Positions 27,032 to 35,344 are shown, numbered from the stretch's first letter. The stretch: DNA of 64,000 bases from Nocardioides sp. cx-173 (GCF_021117365.1 NZ_CP088262.1:2499001-2563000); one strand, 5' to 3'. Notes: generated from the letters alone by a model not told the origin. Numbers and translations are program-made.

Positions 27032-28420
27032 ATGAGCATCCTGCTGCGCCGCGTGGAGGTAGACGGCCGAGGCGTGGACGTACGGATCGCCGGCAGCCGG
27101 ATCGAGGCGATCGGTCCCCACCTGGACGCGCTGGGCTCCGAGGTCGTCGACGGCCGCGGTGGCGCGTTGATCCCCGGCCTGGCCGACCACCATCTCCATC
27201 TCTTCGCGATGGCCGCAGACCTGCGGTCGGTGCGGTGCAGCCCCGCGGCCGTCGGCGGGCTCGCCGGTCTCGCAGCGGCGCTGAGCGCCGCGCCCGCCGA
27301 CGAGCACGGCTGGGTGCGCGGGGTGGGCTACCACGAGGACGTAGCCGGTCTCCTGGACGCCCCGACGCTCGACCGGATCCATCGAGATCGTCCGGTCCGC
27401 ATCCAGCACGCGAGCGGTGCGGTGTGGTTCCTCAACTCGGCGGCTATCCGCGCGACCGGCCTGGCCGCCGCGCATCATCCGGGGGTGGAGCGCGATGCCA
27501 CCGGCCGGCCCACCGGACGCGTGTGGCGCGGCGACGACCTCCTGCACAGCCTTCTCCCCGCCGGTGACCCCCCGTCGCTGCGCGAGGTGAGTCGACGGCT
27601 TGCCCGCTTCGGCATCGTCGCCGTCACCGACGCCACGCCGCGCCTCGACCAGCAGCGGGTCGACCTGTTCCGGACGGCCCTGGCATCCGGCGAACTGGCC
27701 CAGCACGTGACCCTGCTCGGAGCTCCCCTCGGTGTCGACCTCCAGGAGCCGCTGCTGGCTGCCGGTCCGTGGAAGATCGTGCTCGCCGACTCCGAGCTGC
27801 CCGGGATCGACGATCTGGTCGCCGAGATCCGCGAGGCCCATTCGTCGCTGCGACCGGTGGCCGCCCACTGCGTGACCAGCGCGTCGCTCTTCCTCTTCCT
27901 CGCCGCACTGGACGAGGCCGGGACCCTGCCCGGCGACCGGATCGAGCACGCCGCCGTCGTGCCCGCCCCCGCGATCGGCATGCTCGCCGAGCGGGGCTTG
28001 AGGGTCGTGACGCAGCCCGGCTTCCTCCCCGACCGGGGTGACCGATTCGCGGCCGGGACGCCGCTGGCGGAGCACGGCGACCTCTACCGGTGTCGCTCCC
28101 TGCTCGATCGCGGGATCCCCGTCGCGATGTCGAGCGACGCGCCGTACGGCCCCCTGGACCCGTGGCAGGTGATCGCCGCCGCGGCCGATCGGCTGATCCC
28201 GGGCGGGCACACTCTTGGCGCCTCTGAGGCCTTGACGCCCGCCCGCGTGCTCGAGAGCTACCTGACCCCGACGTACGACCCGGGCGGCCCACCGCGCCGG
28301 CTGAGCGCCGGGGGCCCTGCCGACCTGGTGCTCCTGCACCAGCCCCTCGGCGAGGCCCTGCGCGAGCCCTCCTGCGAGCAGGTCAACATGGTGTTCGTCC
28401 GCGGCCTCCCTGCCACCTGA
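27032..28420 (+). CDS. Amidohydrolase-superfamily protein (YtcJ/DUF-type hydrolase)
   Basis: This 462-residue metal-dependent hydrolase has a small N-terminal beta domain. The HxH motif sits at GLADHHLHLFAM (about 50-60). The barrel continues with VAAHCVTSAS (His ligand), RIEHAAVV (second His) and MSSDAPYGPLDPW (catalytic Asp). The C-terminal GGPADLVLLHQP is the usual end of the amidohydrolase fold. Related proteins hydrolyse amide or N-formyl bonds, but the substrate is unknown. It begins 104 bp after the LLM gene and may share its transcript. Confidence 0.85.
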   Translation: MSILLRRVEVDGRGVDVRIAGSRIEAIGPHLDALGSEVVDGRGGALIPGLADHHLHLFAMAADLRSVRCSPAAVGGLAGLAAALSAAPADEHGWVRGVGYHEDVAGLLDAPTLDRIHRDRPVRIQHASGAVWFLNSAAIRATGLAAAHHPGVERDATGRPTGRVWRGDDLLHSLLPAGDPPSLREVSRRLARFGIVAVTDATPRLDQQRVDLFRTALASGELAQHVTLLGAPLGVDLQEPLLAAGPWKIVLADSELPGIDDLVAEIREAHSSLRPVAAHCVTSASLFLFLAALDEAGTLPGDRIEHAAVVPAPAIGMLAERGLRVVTQPGFLPDRGDRFAAGTPLAEHGDLYRCRSLLDRGIPVAMSSDAPYGPLDPWQVIAAAADRLIPGGHTLGASEALTPARVLESYLTPTYDPGGPPRRLSAGGPADLVLLHQPLGEALREPSCEQVNMVFVRGLPAT

Positions 28421-28496
28421 CGACCTGGCGTACCGCGATGGTGCCCCGCTTTGGTGCCCTGGCCCGCCTCCCGAGGTCGAACATGGACGGCCTGAT

Positions 28497-28814
28497 TCAG
28501 GGGCTCAGACGGTCGCGCCAGTAGTAGGGACGGCGGCGACTGTGGGCAACGGCGATCACCCACAGCGTGTCGTCGATGACGACATAGACCAGCCCGAACG
28601 GGAAGCGCGGCAATGGAGCCTGACGAACCGGCCCCGACCGCTCGGGAAGGAGTAGGCGGGGCGCGAGGTCGGGCCAACGCACGATGCGCTCGATGGTTGT
28701 TTCGACCTCGACAATCAGGTCCTCCCCGAGGCCCGGTTGCGCGTCTTCGTACCAGTCTCGCGCCGCACGCAGCTCGTCCCCGGCCTCCGGCTCGAAGAGA
28801 ACCTAGAGCCTCAC
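28497..28814 (-). pseudogene. RelE/ParE-type toxin with an in-frame stop at codon 4
   Basis: Reading from a GTG that overlaps the antitoxin stop (GTGA), the codons are GTG AGG CTC TAG, then an open frame of about 102 residues: VLFEPEAGDELRAARDWY, EDAQPGLGEDLIVEVE, TIERIVRWPDLAPRLLL and VYVVIDDTLWVIAVAHSRRR. That is a complete RelE/ParE fold. The TAG at 28805-28803 should stop translation, and no ATG, GTG or TTG follows until near the middle (28682). Either the toxin is dead, or it starts at a rare codon, or the base is wrong. Confidence 0.7.
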
Positions 28815-29035
28815 GACCTGAGCTGCTCGCGTACCTCGGCCCAGGGGATGCCGGTCGTGGTGCCGGCTTCGATACCGGCCAGGCGGCGCCCAACCTCGCC
28901 GGTCCACTCCTCGGCGACCATCGCCGGATCGTCGGACGGCTCGTCAAGGCTCACGATCAAGCGATGGGCCAGCTCGGCGCGCTCGCTCTCAGGCAACGTC
29001 AGCGCTGCTTCGAAGAGATCGCCCGGCGAAGTCAT
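28811..29035 (-). CDS. Antitoxin, addiction-module (Phd/RelB-like small helical) protein
   Basis: This 74-residue acidic protein with the pattern of the 'addiction module' antitoxin family has LFEAALTLPESERAELAHRL and LDEPSDDPAMVAEEWTGEVG, with a short Arg-rich end. It precedes and overlaps the RelE/ParE-like gene. Antitoxins of this class bind the toxin through the C-terminal half and usually repress their own operon. The toxin frame is interrupted, so this could now be an orphan antitoxin. Confidence 0.72.
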   Translation of the reverse strand: MTSPGDLFEAALTLPESERAELAHRLIVSLDEPSDDPAMVAEEWTGEVGRRLAGIEAGTTTGIPWAEVREQLRS

Positions 29036-29159
29036 GCCCCTGAGTCTAGATCAGCCCTGACTCATGAGCATCTGACTGCGCCGCCTCCGGGGCCGATGGC
29101 ACCACCCGACGCCACGACCCATTCCTGGACGTCAGATGCGACACGGTTGACCAGGGAAC

Positions 29160-29191
29160 GGCCCCTGATCAGCGTTTCAGCAGATCGGGCC
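29160..29191 (-). terminator. Probable original terminator of tRNA-Val(CAC)
   Basis: A hairpin with arms GGCCC-GATC/GATC-GGGGCC (minus strand, mismatch near the centre) lies 12 bp beyond the 20-bp tRNA fragment at 29204-29223. It resembles the terminator after the other tRNA-Val gene at 48541-48574 (CCTGATC...GATCAGGGGC). This is what should follow an intact tRNA-Val(CAC) before the island inserted. It has been left at the far end of the island. Confidence 0.5.
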
Positions 29192-29203
29192 ACATTTCAT
29201 TGT

Positions 29204-29223
29204 GGCGATACTGGGTTCGAACC
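29204..29223. other. attL core: displaced tRNA-Val 3' fragment
   Basis: GGCGATACTGGGTTCGAACC is identical to positions 46602-46621, the T-arm and acceptor end of tRNA-Val(CAC) on the minus strand. Bases on either side do not match. It marks the integrase-proximal end of the island. Confidence 0.9.
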
Positions 29224-29466
29224 CCAACGGAGCGTGCGGTCGATCTGGCCACTTCTGACCTGTCCATGAGCGCGAATCGCCCGTAGAATAGGGGATCTGA
29301 GCATCGCGGTGATCGAGACACCCGTCGACATCCGCGGACAACTTTGATCGCCGTTGTTCCTTTTTTGTTCCCTCCCAGTCCACTTCCAGTATCGCCGTCA
29401 GTGCACTTCCAGTGTCGCGGCGGAGCAGGGGGAACAGCGGCATCGGACGAGACAGGATCACTCCCA

Positions 29467-30627
29467 ATGGCGCCCTCGAGATCGGGGAACAAGCAGACTC
29501 GACGCGGCTTCGGCAGGGTCGAGCTGCGACCGTCGGGCCGCTACCGCGCCGGGTACACCGGACCCGACGGCAAGCTGCACCGACCGCCGTCGACCTTCGA
29601 CTCGAAGGACGACGCCATCGCGTGGCTGGCAGCGCGACGCGCCGAGATCCAGCTCAACGTCTGGGCGCCCGACCTGGTGGACCGCACCGAAGCCAAGAAA
29701 GCCGTACCGACCTTCGAGGAGTACGCACAGCGCTGGCTCAAGACCCGCAAGACTCGGGGGCAACCCCTACGTCCGACGACGCGGGACCACTACCAGTACA
29801 TCCTCGACGGATCGCTCTACCCGACGTTCGGCAACATGCCGATCGACGAGATCTCAGTCGACGACGTCATCGACTGGTACGAGAAGGTCTCGCCAGGTCG
29901 CGAGTCGCAACGAGGACACGCCTACAGCCTGCTCCGCACCATCCTCGCCACGGCGGCCTCGACGCGACCCAAACCGCTGATCCCCTTCAACCCCGCGCAC
30001 ATTCGAGGGGCTGGCAACGTGAAACCCGCGCACAAGGTGCGCCCGGCCAGTCTGCAGGAGCTCGAAGAGCTGGTGCAGAACCTTCCGGACAAGTATCGGC
30101 TGATGGCGCTGCTGGCGGCCTGGTGCGCGATGAGGTTCGGCGAGCTCGCGGAGCTACGTCGCGGCGACATCGACCTGGAGCACAAGCGGATCGAGATCCG
30201 GCGCGGGGTGGTCCGGGTGCGCGGCGAGATGATCGTCGGGCCGCCCAAGACCGATGCCGGCATCCGCGACGTCTCGATCCCGCCTCACCTGATGCCCGCT
30301 GTCAAGGACCATCTCGACCGGCTCGTCGGCCCCTCTGCGGATGCTCTCGTATTCCCGTCGTCGAGCCACACCAATAGGCACATGCAGCCCTCGACGCTCT
30401 ACAAGGTCTACTACCCCGCCCGCGAAGCCGCCGGCCGGAAGGACCTCCGCTGGCACGACCTCCGCCATACGGGCGCGGTTCTCGCTGCCCAGACCGGCGC
30501 GACACTTGCCGAGCTCATGGGCCGCCTCGGTCACTCGACCCCAAGCGCCGCGATGCGCTATCAGCACGCCGCCGCAGACCGGGACGCCGAGATCGCCCGG
30601 CGCCTGTCTGAACTCGCTGGCTCATAG
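29467..30627 (+). CDS. int: Tyrosine recombinase/integrase of the island
   Basis: This site-specific recombinase of about 386 residues inserts the element in tRNA-Val. The N terminus has an Arm-type DNA-binding region. A SAM-like core-binding domain with VPTFEEYAQRWLKTRKTRG and HYQYILDGSLYPTFG follows. The catalytic domain has AWCAMRFGELAELRRGDID (first Arg, about residue 222), HDLRHTG (about 332), GHSTPSAAMRYQHA (His and the Tyr nucleophile, about 365). All catalytic residues are present, so it looks functional. The ATG at 29467 was chosen over a frame that starts 120 bp upstream with no family similarity. Confidence 0.92.
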   Translation: MAPSRSGNKQTRRGFGRVELRPSGRYRAGYTGPDGKLHRPPSTFDSKDDAIAWLAARRAEIQLNVWAPDLVDRTEAKKAVPTFEEYAQRWLKTRKTRGQPLRPTTRDHYQYILDGSLYPTFGNMPIDEISVDDVIDWYEKVSPGRESQRGHAYSLLRTILATAASTRPKPLIPFNPAHIRGAGNVKPAHKVRPASLQELEELVQNLPDKYRLMALLAAWCAMRFGELAELRRGDIDLEHKRIEIRRGVVRVRGEMIVGPPKTDAGIRDVSIPPHLMPAVKDHLDRLVGPSADALVFPSSSHTNRHMQPSTLYKVYYPAREAAGRKDLRWHDLRHTGAVLAAQTGATLAELMGRLGHSTPSAAMRYQHAAADRDAEIARRLSELAGS

Positions 30628-30769
30628 GCGGCGGTAAGACGCGACTCCTGGGGACGCGCGGATCGGCATGAGCGTGCGTGAGCCGCCCTGTCGCTGCGCC
30701 CGCAGGTGTTTCTGCCTCGTGCCAGCAACACGTCCAACTCTCGCCACCCTCGCGCCTAAGATGCGCAAC

Positions 30770-30859
30770 ATGAGCGCCTACTGTCCTTACTGTCACGGGG
30801 TCTACGACGAGTCCGAGTACACCCGTTGTCCCGACTGCGAGTCTTCACGTCAGGACTGA
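30770..30859 (+). CDS. Tiny Cys-rich (zinc-ribbon-like) protein, 29 aa
   Basis: The ORF contains SAYCPYCHGVYDESEYTRCP, then DCESSRQD. Four Cys in two CxxC pairs, spaced by about 13 residues, form a compact zinc ribbon. The ATG at 30770 lies about 140 bp after int. A second Cys-rich ORF begins 5 bp after its stop. Function is unknown; such tiny ribbons occur in mobile-element control regions. Confidence 0.45.
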   Translation: MSAYCPYCHGVYDESEYTRCPDCESSRQD

Positions 30860-30864
30860 CGACC

Positions 30865-31020
30865 ATGGACTGTCCTGAGTGCGGGCACGGCATCAGTTAC
30901 CACTCCTCCGAAGGCTGCTTTTGGGGCCCCAGCGACATCCGCGACATGTCGTCACCGATGTGCTCGTGCGGGCTCAACAAGCGCGACATCCAAGCCCTTG
31001 TTGACGAGCAGGGGGCCTGA
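30865..31020 (+). CDS. Small Cys/His-rich protein, 51 aa
   Basis: This starts MDCPECGHGISYHSSEGCFW and ends with SPMCSCGLNKRDIQALVDEQ. It has a CxxC pair near the N terminus, a His and Cys further on, and a CSCG pair, suggesting one zinc site. The ATG follows the upstream small ORF after 5 bp, so the two are probably co-expressed. No family is recognised. It is not in the integrase frame. Confidence 0.5.
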   Translation: MDCPECGHGISYHSSEGCFWGPSDIRDMSSPMCSCGLNKRDIQALVDEQGA

Positions 31021-31291
31021 GGTCTGCGCCTCATTGTCCCTAGGAGCGAGAACAGCAGCGCACGCTCATCGGCATGAGAGGAGGTTCAGATGCACCACCG
31101 GCGGGGAAAGACGAGCGCGGCATGACGACTGAATCGCGATGCCGGCGTCTCCATGAACTGAAGGTCCGGAACAAGATGCTCCCGAGCTGTCCTGTCCCAT
31201 GGCCATGTTGTTCGAATCGTCGGACACCGTGGTCCCGAAGGTGGATAGTGACAGACACTCCTTCCGGTACCGATCTTAGTTTAGGAGAGAC

Positions 31292-33592
31292 GTGTCAACA
31301 AGGAACGGAACGCCGCTTGTTCGGCTGACGATCGTGACCGTGAGTCTCATAGCGCTCTCGGCGGTCGCTCGGATTAGCACGGGAAGTTGGGTGCCCGACG
31401 ATCCGCTGGAGGCCATCCTTTTCCAGAATGCCTTGCTCCTTGTAGTCTTGGGGTCGTCGCTACTCGAGACACACTTCACCAAGCCGGCCGAGGGTCTCGT
31501 CAATTCACTAACAGCATTAATCACAATGACCGGCGTGTATACGACGGCACCAAGGGCACCTTGGATTCTGGTCAGTTGCTTTCTCGCGTTCGTATTCCTT
31601 GCGTCAGCGATCTGCGTTGCTCTGCAATCGCGAGGGTCCAGCGGTCGCCTCGTGGACGGTGTAGCCGCCGCCACGTACCGAATGTCGGTAACCCTCGGCA
31701 GCGCACGGATTGTCTTTTCGGTGGTATTTCTCTCGGCCGTCGGATTCTTCGTAGTCGACCAGACCACGACGACATTGGTGCTGCTGACATTCTGGGCCGT
31801 GTTCATGGCGATCTGGCCCCTCGGTCTTCCCGAGTGGTTCTCCGAGTTGCGTCGCGGCAGGGACCCCGCCTCACGGGTAGTCGGGCACGTGGACCGTGTC
31901 GATAGCCCTGGAATTGTCCGAGTAGCCCTACAGGTTCCCGACGCGTGGCGATGGGGGCAGGGCGATCCAGTGCTAGTTCACCTCCAAGATCGTTCTACCG
32001 CTTGGGGTATACCGGTCGCCTCGGAGGATCGTCCTGACGGACGGTGGGGAACCCTGTTGCTGGCAGGTGTCGCGCTGGGGCACGACTGGAGATCTCCTGG
32101 TGGCGTAGTTGAGCGGGCCGCGCTAGGCGAGGATGTCCCTACCGGGCCGGAGCTGTACCGCAAGATCACTGGCATCGAGTCGCCCGAACTCATCGGTTTC
32201 GTGCGTGAGGGGTCGAACGTTTCATCATTGAACGTTGAGGCCCTCCCCGGAGTGAATCTCGAGATCGGGCAACTCGTTGTCGTCCCCATCGAAACCGGGA
32301 ACGTTTGGTACCAGGTAACAAGCGGCGAGACCTATGAAGAAACCTTCAAGGGATTGAACTACGGGTCCCACTTGGTCAGGGTCGCCCAGATCGGTCGTGC
32401 CGACGCGAAGGGCGCCTTTAGGAAATTCTCTTGGTTGCCCCCGATGAATGCACCTGTATTCCGTGCACCAGCCAACTTCGGCGGCGGCGAGGAAGGGGAT
32501 CCTGCGGTCTACGAGCTCGGTCGGATTCCAGGTACTGAAGTGGTGCTGCGAGGTGACTTCGTCGAAAACCTGCAGACCCACACAGCGATCCTGGGTGTCA
32601 CCGGTTCAGGTAAGACGGAGTTCGCGTTCGACTTATTACGCCATGCTGTGGAGAATCAAACCAAAGTTGTCTGTATAGACCTGACCGCTCAATACGCGGA
32701 TCGGCTCGATGATCTGTCACCGACTTCGCTATCAATTTCTGACGACCTAACGACCAAACTCGGTGCCAAGCTTTTCGACGTGGAGACGGGCAACTATGGG
32801 GCCGGGGCCGAGAAGAAAGCACTCGAGGCCTTTGCGGCGCAGATTCGTGATGACGTTGCCACAGCACTCCGAGCGTTCGTGGACGACCCAAACTCTAACC
32901 TGGGCCTGATCGAGCTTCGCGAGATCTCGAATACGAAGGCAACCCTGTGGATTACGGAGGCCTTCTTGAGCGCCCTGTTGCGTCTTGCGAAGGACGGCGG
33001 ACTAAACAGCAGGAAGGTCTTGGTGGTCGTAGAGGAGGCACACACCGTGATGCCTGAGTTGTCCTTCGTGGGCGTGGGCGACTTCGACTCGAAGGGCACG
33101 GTTGCGAAGATCTCTCAGATCGCGTTGCAGGGTCGCAAGTACGGAGTCGGTCTACTCGTCCTCGCCCAGCGAACAGCGACGGTGAGCAAGTCGGTTCTAA
33201 CTCAGTGCAATACCGTGATTAGCTTCTCGTGCATCGACGACACAAGCATCAACTTCCTCCGGAACGTGTACGGCACCACCGTGGCGGAGGGATTGCCGTT
33301 GCTGCCTCGCCTACGCGCGGTAGCGCACGGGGCCTGGATCGACTCCGAGTCTCCGATTGTTTTCGAGGTTCCGTTTGACGCGGCCAAGGCCGGTCTCGGA
33401 TCCTGGGCCCCAAAGGGCGCGTCCAGCGGTCCGTCTGCGGGCGCGGGCTCGGCCCCAACAACGCCGACCGCGCAGCCGACCCAAGACGCTGGGGGCTGGG
33501 CACAACCGGCGGCAACGAAGCCTGGACCGCAACCGACGACTCTGGCACCTGGCACTTCGACGGGGAGCGGGTGGGACGAGCCGCCGTTCTAG
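31292..33592 (+). CDS. Membrane-anchored HerA/DUF87-type ATPase
   Basis: This 766-residue protein starts at a GTG preceded by AGGAGAG. Residues about 1-190 hold five or six membrane segments (SLIALSAVARI, LLLVVLGSSLL, IVFSVVFLSAVGFFVV, FWAVFMAIWPL). Next is a beta-rich region. The RecA/HerA motor domain has Walker A GVTGSGKTEF at about 435-443, Walker B VLVVVEEAHTVMPE at about 577-589, the Arg-rich ALQGRKYGVGLLVLAQR and the HerA-type end NFLRNVYGTTVAEGLPLLP. The last 60 residues are a Pro/Thr/Gly-rich tail. It is likely a hexameric DNA or nucleoprotein translocase, perhaps a coupling or transfer protein, or a defence motor. Base composition looks less GC-rich than its neighbours. Confidence 0.82.
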   Translation: MSTRNGTPLVRLTIVTVSLIALSAVARISTGSWVPDDPLEAILFQNALLLVVLGSSLLETHFTKPAEGLVNSLTALITMTGVYTTAPRAPWILVSCFLAFVFLASAICVALQSRGSSGRLVDGVAAATYRMSVTLGSARIVFSVVFLSAVGFFVVDQTTTTLVLLTFWAVFMAIWPLGLPEWFSELRRGRDPASRVVGHVDRVDSPGIVRVALQVPDAWRWGQGDPVLVHLQDRSTAWGIPVASEDRPDGRWGTLLLAGVALGHDWRSPGGVVERAALGEDVPTGPELYRKITGIESPELIGFVREGSNVSSLNVEALPGVNLEIGQLVVVPIETGNVWYQVTSGETYEETFKGLNYGSHLVRVAQIGRADAKGAFRKFSWLPPMNAPVFRAPANFGGGEEGDPAVYELGRIPGTEVVLRGDFVENLQTHTAILGVTGSGKTEFAFDLLRHAVENQTKVVCIDLTAQYADRLDDLSPTSLSISDDLTTKLGAKLFDVETGNYGAGAEKKALEAFAAQIRDDVATALRAFVDDPNSNLGLIELREISNTKATLWITEAFLSALLRLAKDGGLNSRKVLVVVEEAHTVMPELSFVGVGDFDSKGTVAKISQIALQGRKYGVGLLVLAQRTATVSKSVLTQCNTVISFSCIDDTSINFLRNVYGTTVAEGLPLLPRLRAVAHGAWIDSESPIVFEVPFDAAKAGLGSWAPKGASSGPSAGAGSAPTTPTAQPTQDAGGWAQPAATKPGPQPTTLAPGTSTGSGWDEPPF

Positions 33593-33759
33593 GCGGGTGT
33601 ACTGGGTCGAGTGTGCTTTGTACGCAAGCCGTAGATCGACCGCCATCGATCGCGCTCGCGGAGCCTGCCGGGAGTCCTGAACTAGAAGTCATAGTGGGTG
33701 GAGCGGGCTACCCGGCGGTTTCCGCTCTTCCAGGATCGTATGACTGTCGCGGCGTTCAT

Positions 33760-33789
33760 ATGACCGGCATGTCAGTCATGCTGTAGACT
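33760..33789 (+). promoter_or_regulatory. Promoter of the MNT/HEPN pair, with overlapping inverted repeat
   Basis: A -35-like ATGACC (33760-33765) and -10-like TAGACT (33784-33789) are 18 bp apart. Only 7 bp separate the -10 from the ATG at 33797, so the mRNA is probably leaderless. ATGAC/GTCAT arms (33760-33764, 33775-33779) overlap it and would suit self-repression by the wHTH of the MNT protein. Another TATGAC copy lies at 33739. Confidence 0.45.
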
Positions 33790-33796
33790 GAGACCC

Positions 33797-34387
33797 ATGC
33801 ACTTCAACCAGCCCTTCGGTGGCGTGATGCCGGGTGCTCGTGGAGCGGTACTCGCGGTCCTGCTGCGCACTGGTGAGCCGCTGACGGGCCGGCAGATTCA
33901 TGGCATCGTCAGCGACGAGCACAGCCTGTGGTCAGTTCAGGAGGCGTTGAAGGCACTCACCGACCTCGGGCTGGTCACGTCCCGCACGGTGGGTAGGGCC
34001 GGCATTCACGAGATCAACGAGGCGCACGCGTCGGTGGCGCCGCTGCGGGCCCTCCTTGATCCAATGGCGTCGCTACGTGCGGCCGTCTCCGATGCGGTTG
34101 GCTCGGACGTGGACGCAGTGCTGCTTTTCGGTTCCACCGCCCGCGGGGAAGCCACGGAGGCGAGCGACGTCGACCTTGCGGTGATCGCCGCTGTCGGTTG
34201 GAGCGGGCGCGTCGAGCTCGAGGACATTGTGCGTGCGCGACTGGGCAATGAGTGCGACGTCCTTGTGTTCACCCCGGCCGAGTTCGCAGAGAGGGCGCAG
34301 GAGGCTGAGCCAGTGGTGGCCGACATCGTCCGCGACGGCGTTGCCTTGGTGGGTCGGAAGCCGGTCCTCAGCCGAGGCGCCGCCTGA
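33797..34387 (+). CDS. MNT-type nucleotidyltransferase antitoxin with N-terminal wHTH
   Basis: This 196-residue protein begins with a winged helix (about 10-75: LLRTGEPLTGRQIHGIVSDE, LGLVTSRTVGRAG). The nucleotidyltransferase domain (about 95-185) has the motif LLFGSTARGEATEASDVDLA, with G-S and D-x-D acid residues. In MNT/HEPN pairs such enzymes add AMP to the HEPN partner and so neutralise it. The wHTH suggests it also represses its own promoter. The stop overlaps the HEPN start by 1 bp. Confidence 0.82.
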   Translation: MHFNQPFGGVMPGARGAVLAVLLRTGEPLTGRQIHGIVSDEHSLWSVQEALKALTDLGLVTSRTVGRAGIHEINEAHASVAPLRALLDPMASLRAAVSDAVGSDVDAVLLFGSTARGEATEASDVDLAVIAAVGWSGRVELEDIVRARLGNECDVLVFTPAEFAERAQEAEPVVADIVRDGVALVGRKPVLSRGAA

Positions 34388-34788
34388 TGGCGACCGCTGA
34401 GCAACGCAACCACGCCAGGAACTACCTGAAGAAGGCCGAGGAGTACGCCGCGTCCGCGGCGGCCAATCTCGCGGCCGGGCGGTTCACGCCGGCTGCCGCC
34501 GACTCGATCCACGCTGGCATCTGCGCGAAGGATGCCATCGTCACAGTGCTGACCGGCTCCACTCGCAAGGGCACCGACCACGCCACAGCAGCCAAGGAGC
34601 TACGGCGAGCGCTGGGTGCCCGATCCGCCGCAGCGACTGCTGAGCGCGCTTTACGCGAGCTGCTCGCGGCCAAGGGTGACGTCGAGTACGGCACCAACCT
34701 CATCACCGGCGCGAAGGCCGAGCCGCTGGTACGGAGAGCCGACTCGTTGGTCGAGCTGGCGACCGAGATCGTCCGACTAGGCGGATAG
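34387..34788 (+). CDS. HEPN-domain protein (partner of MNT)
   Basis: This 133-residue helical protein contains NHARNYLKKAEEYAASAAANL, FTPAAADSIHAGICAKDAIV and LVELATEIVRLGG, the pattern of minimal HEPN proteins paired with MNT enzymes. The canonical RxxxxxH catalytic motif is not clear in the sequence. The partner gene is directly upstream and overlapping, which supports a toxin-antitoxin role. HEPN toxins are typically RNases. Confidence 0.75.
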   Translation: MATAEQRNHARNYLKKAEEYAASAAANLAAGRFTPAAADSIHAGICAKDAIVTVLTGSTRKGTDHATAAKELRRALGARSAAATAERALRELLAAKGDVEYGTNLITGAKAEPLVRRADSLVELATEIVRLGG

Positions 34789-34915
34789 AAGAACCACGTC
34801 CTGGCAGGCTCTCGGACGATGAGTTCTCCGTTCATCGGACTCTGGGGCAGCGCGAGTACTTCTGCGAGTCGGCGGGCCCCGGCGTGCGATCGCGGATGGC
34901 CGTCGTTCATCGCGG

Positions 34916-35113
34916 TCACCGCCGGGCCGAGGGGATGCGGCGCAGTGCGGATTCGAGCTCGTCGAGTCGTAGCCGTATGGAGCGTCGCCCGCACTGGTAC
35001 GCGGGGATGGTGCCGTCGCTGATGCGGCGTCGGATGGTCCGGGTGGACAGCGACATCATCTCGGCAGCCTCCTCGAGGCTGACGTAGACGGGCAGCTCAC
35101 GCCTTCTGGCCAT
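34916..35113 (-). CDS. Excisionase-like helix-turn-helix protein
   Basis: This 65-residue protein has the AlpA/Xis-type domain: VYVSLEEAAEMMSLSTRTIRRR, IPAYQCGRRSIRLRLDELES. It is the usual small DNA-binding partner of tyrosine integrases or a control protein of mobile elements. It lies 3 bp from the next HTH gene on the same strand, near the relaxase gene rather than next to int. Its direct target is unknown. Confidence 0.8.
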   Translation of the reverse strand: MARRRELPVYVSLEEAAEMMSLSTRTIRRRISDGTIPAYQCGRRSIRLRLDELESALRRIPSARR

Positions 35114-35116
35114 CGT

Positions 35117-35344
35117 TCAGCTCCTCGCCGTCGACTTGGCCGTGGCGGTAGCGACGAAGCGCCGCGCCTCGGCTACCTGGATGTACAACCGTCCGCAGCC
35201 CTCGAATCTGGCCCAGCGGGGTCCGACGCCACGTCGGCGCCAGTCGCGCACGGTGCGTTGCGGGGTGTGGATGAGGAGGCAGAAGTCCTCGAAGGTGAGG
35301 AGCGCCTGGTCGTGCCATTCCTCGGGGATGTGGATCTGGTCCAT
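35117..35344 (-). CDS. Small helix-turn-helix protein
   Basis: This 75-residue protein contains LTFEDFCLLIHTPQRTVRDWRRR, then PRWARFEGCGRLYIQVAEARRF. The domain resembles the pyocin-activator/excisionase winged-helix group. It precedes the 65-residue HTH gene by 3 bp on the same strand. Together they may form the control pair of the element, acting on relaxase or int. Confidence 0.7.
   Translation of the reverse strand: MDQIHIPEEWHDQALLTFEDFCLLIHTPQRTVRDWRRRGVGPRWARFEGCGRLYIQVAEARRFVATATAKSTARS

Noticed and set aside
31074..31328. 84-codon ORF overlapping the HerA start
   Set aside because: It overlaps the GTG of a much better supported gene and its Trp/Arg-rich peptide matches no family; the AGGAGG at 31077 remains unexplained.
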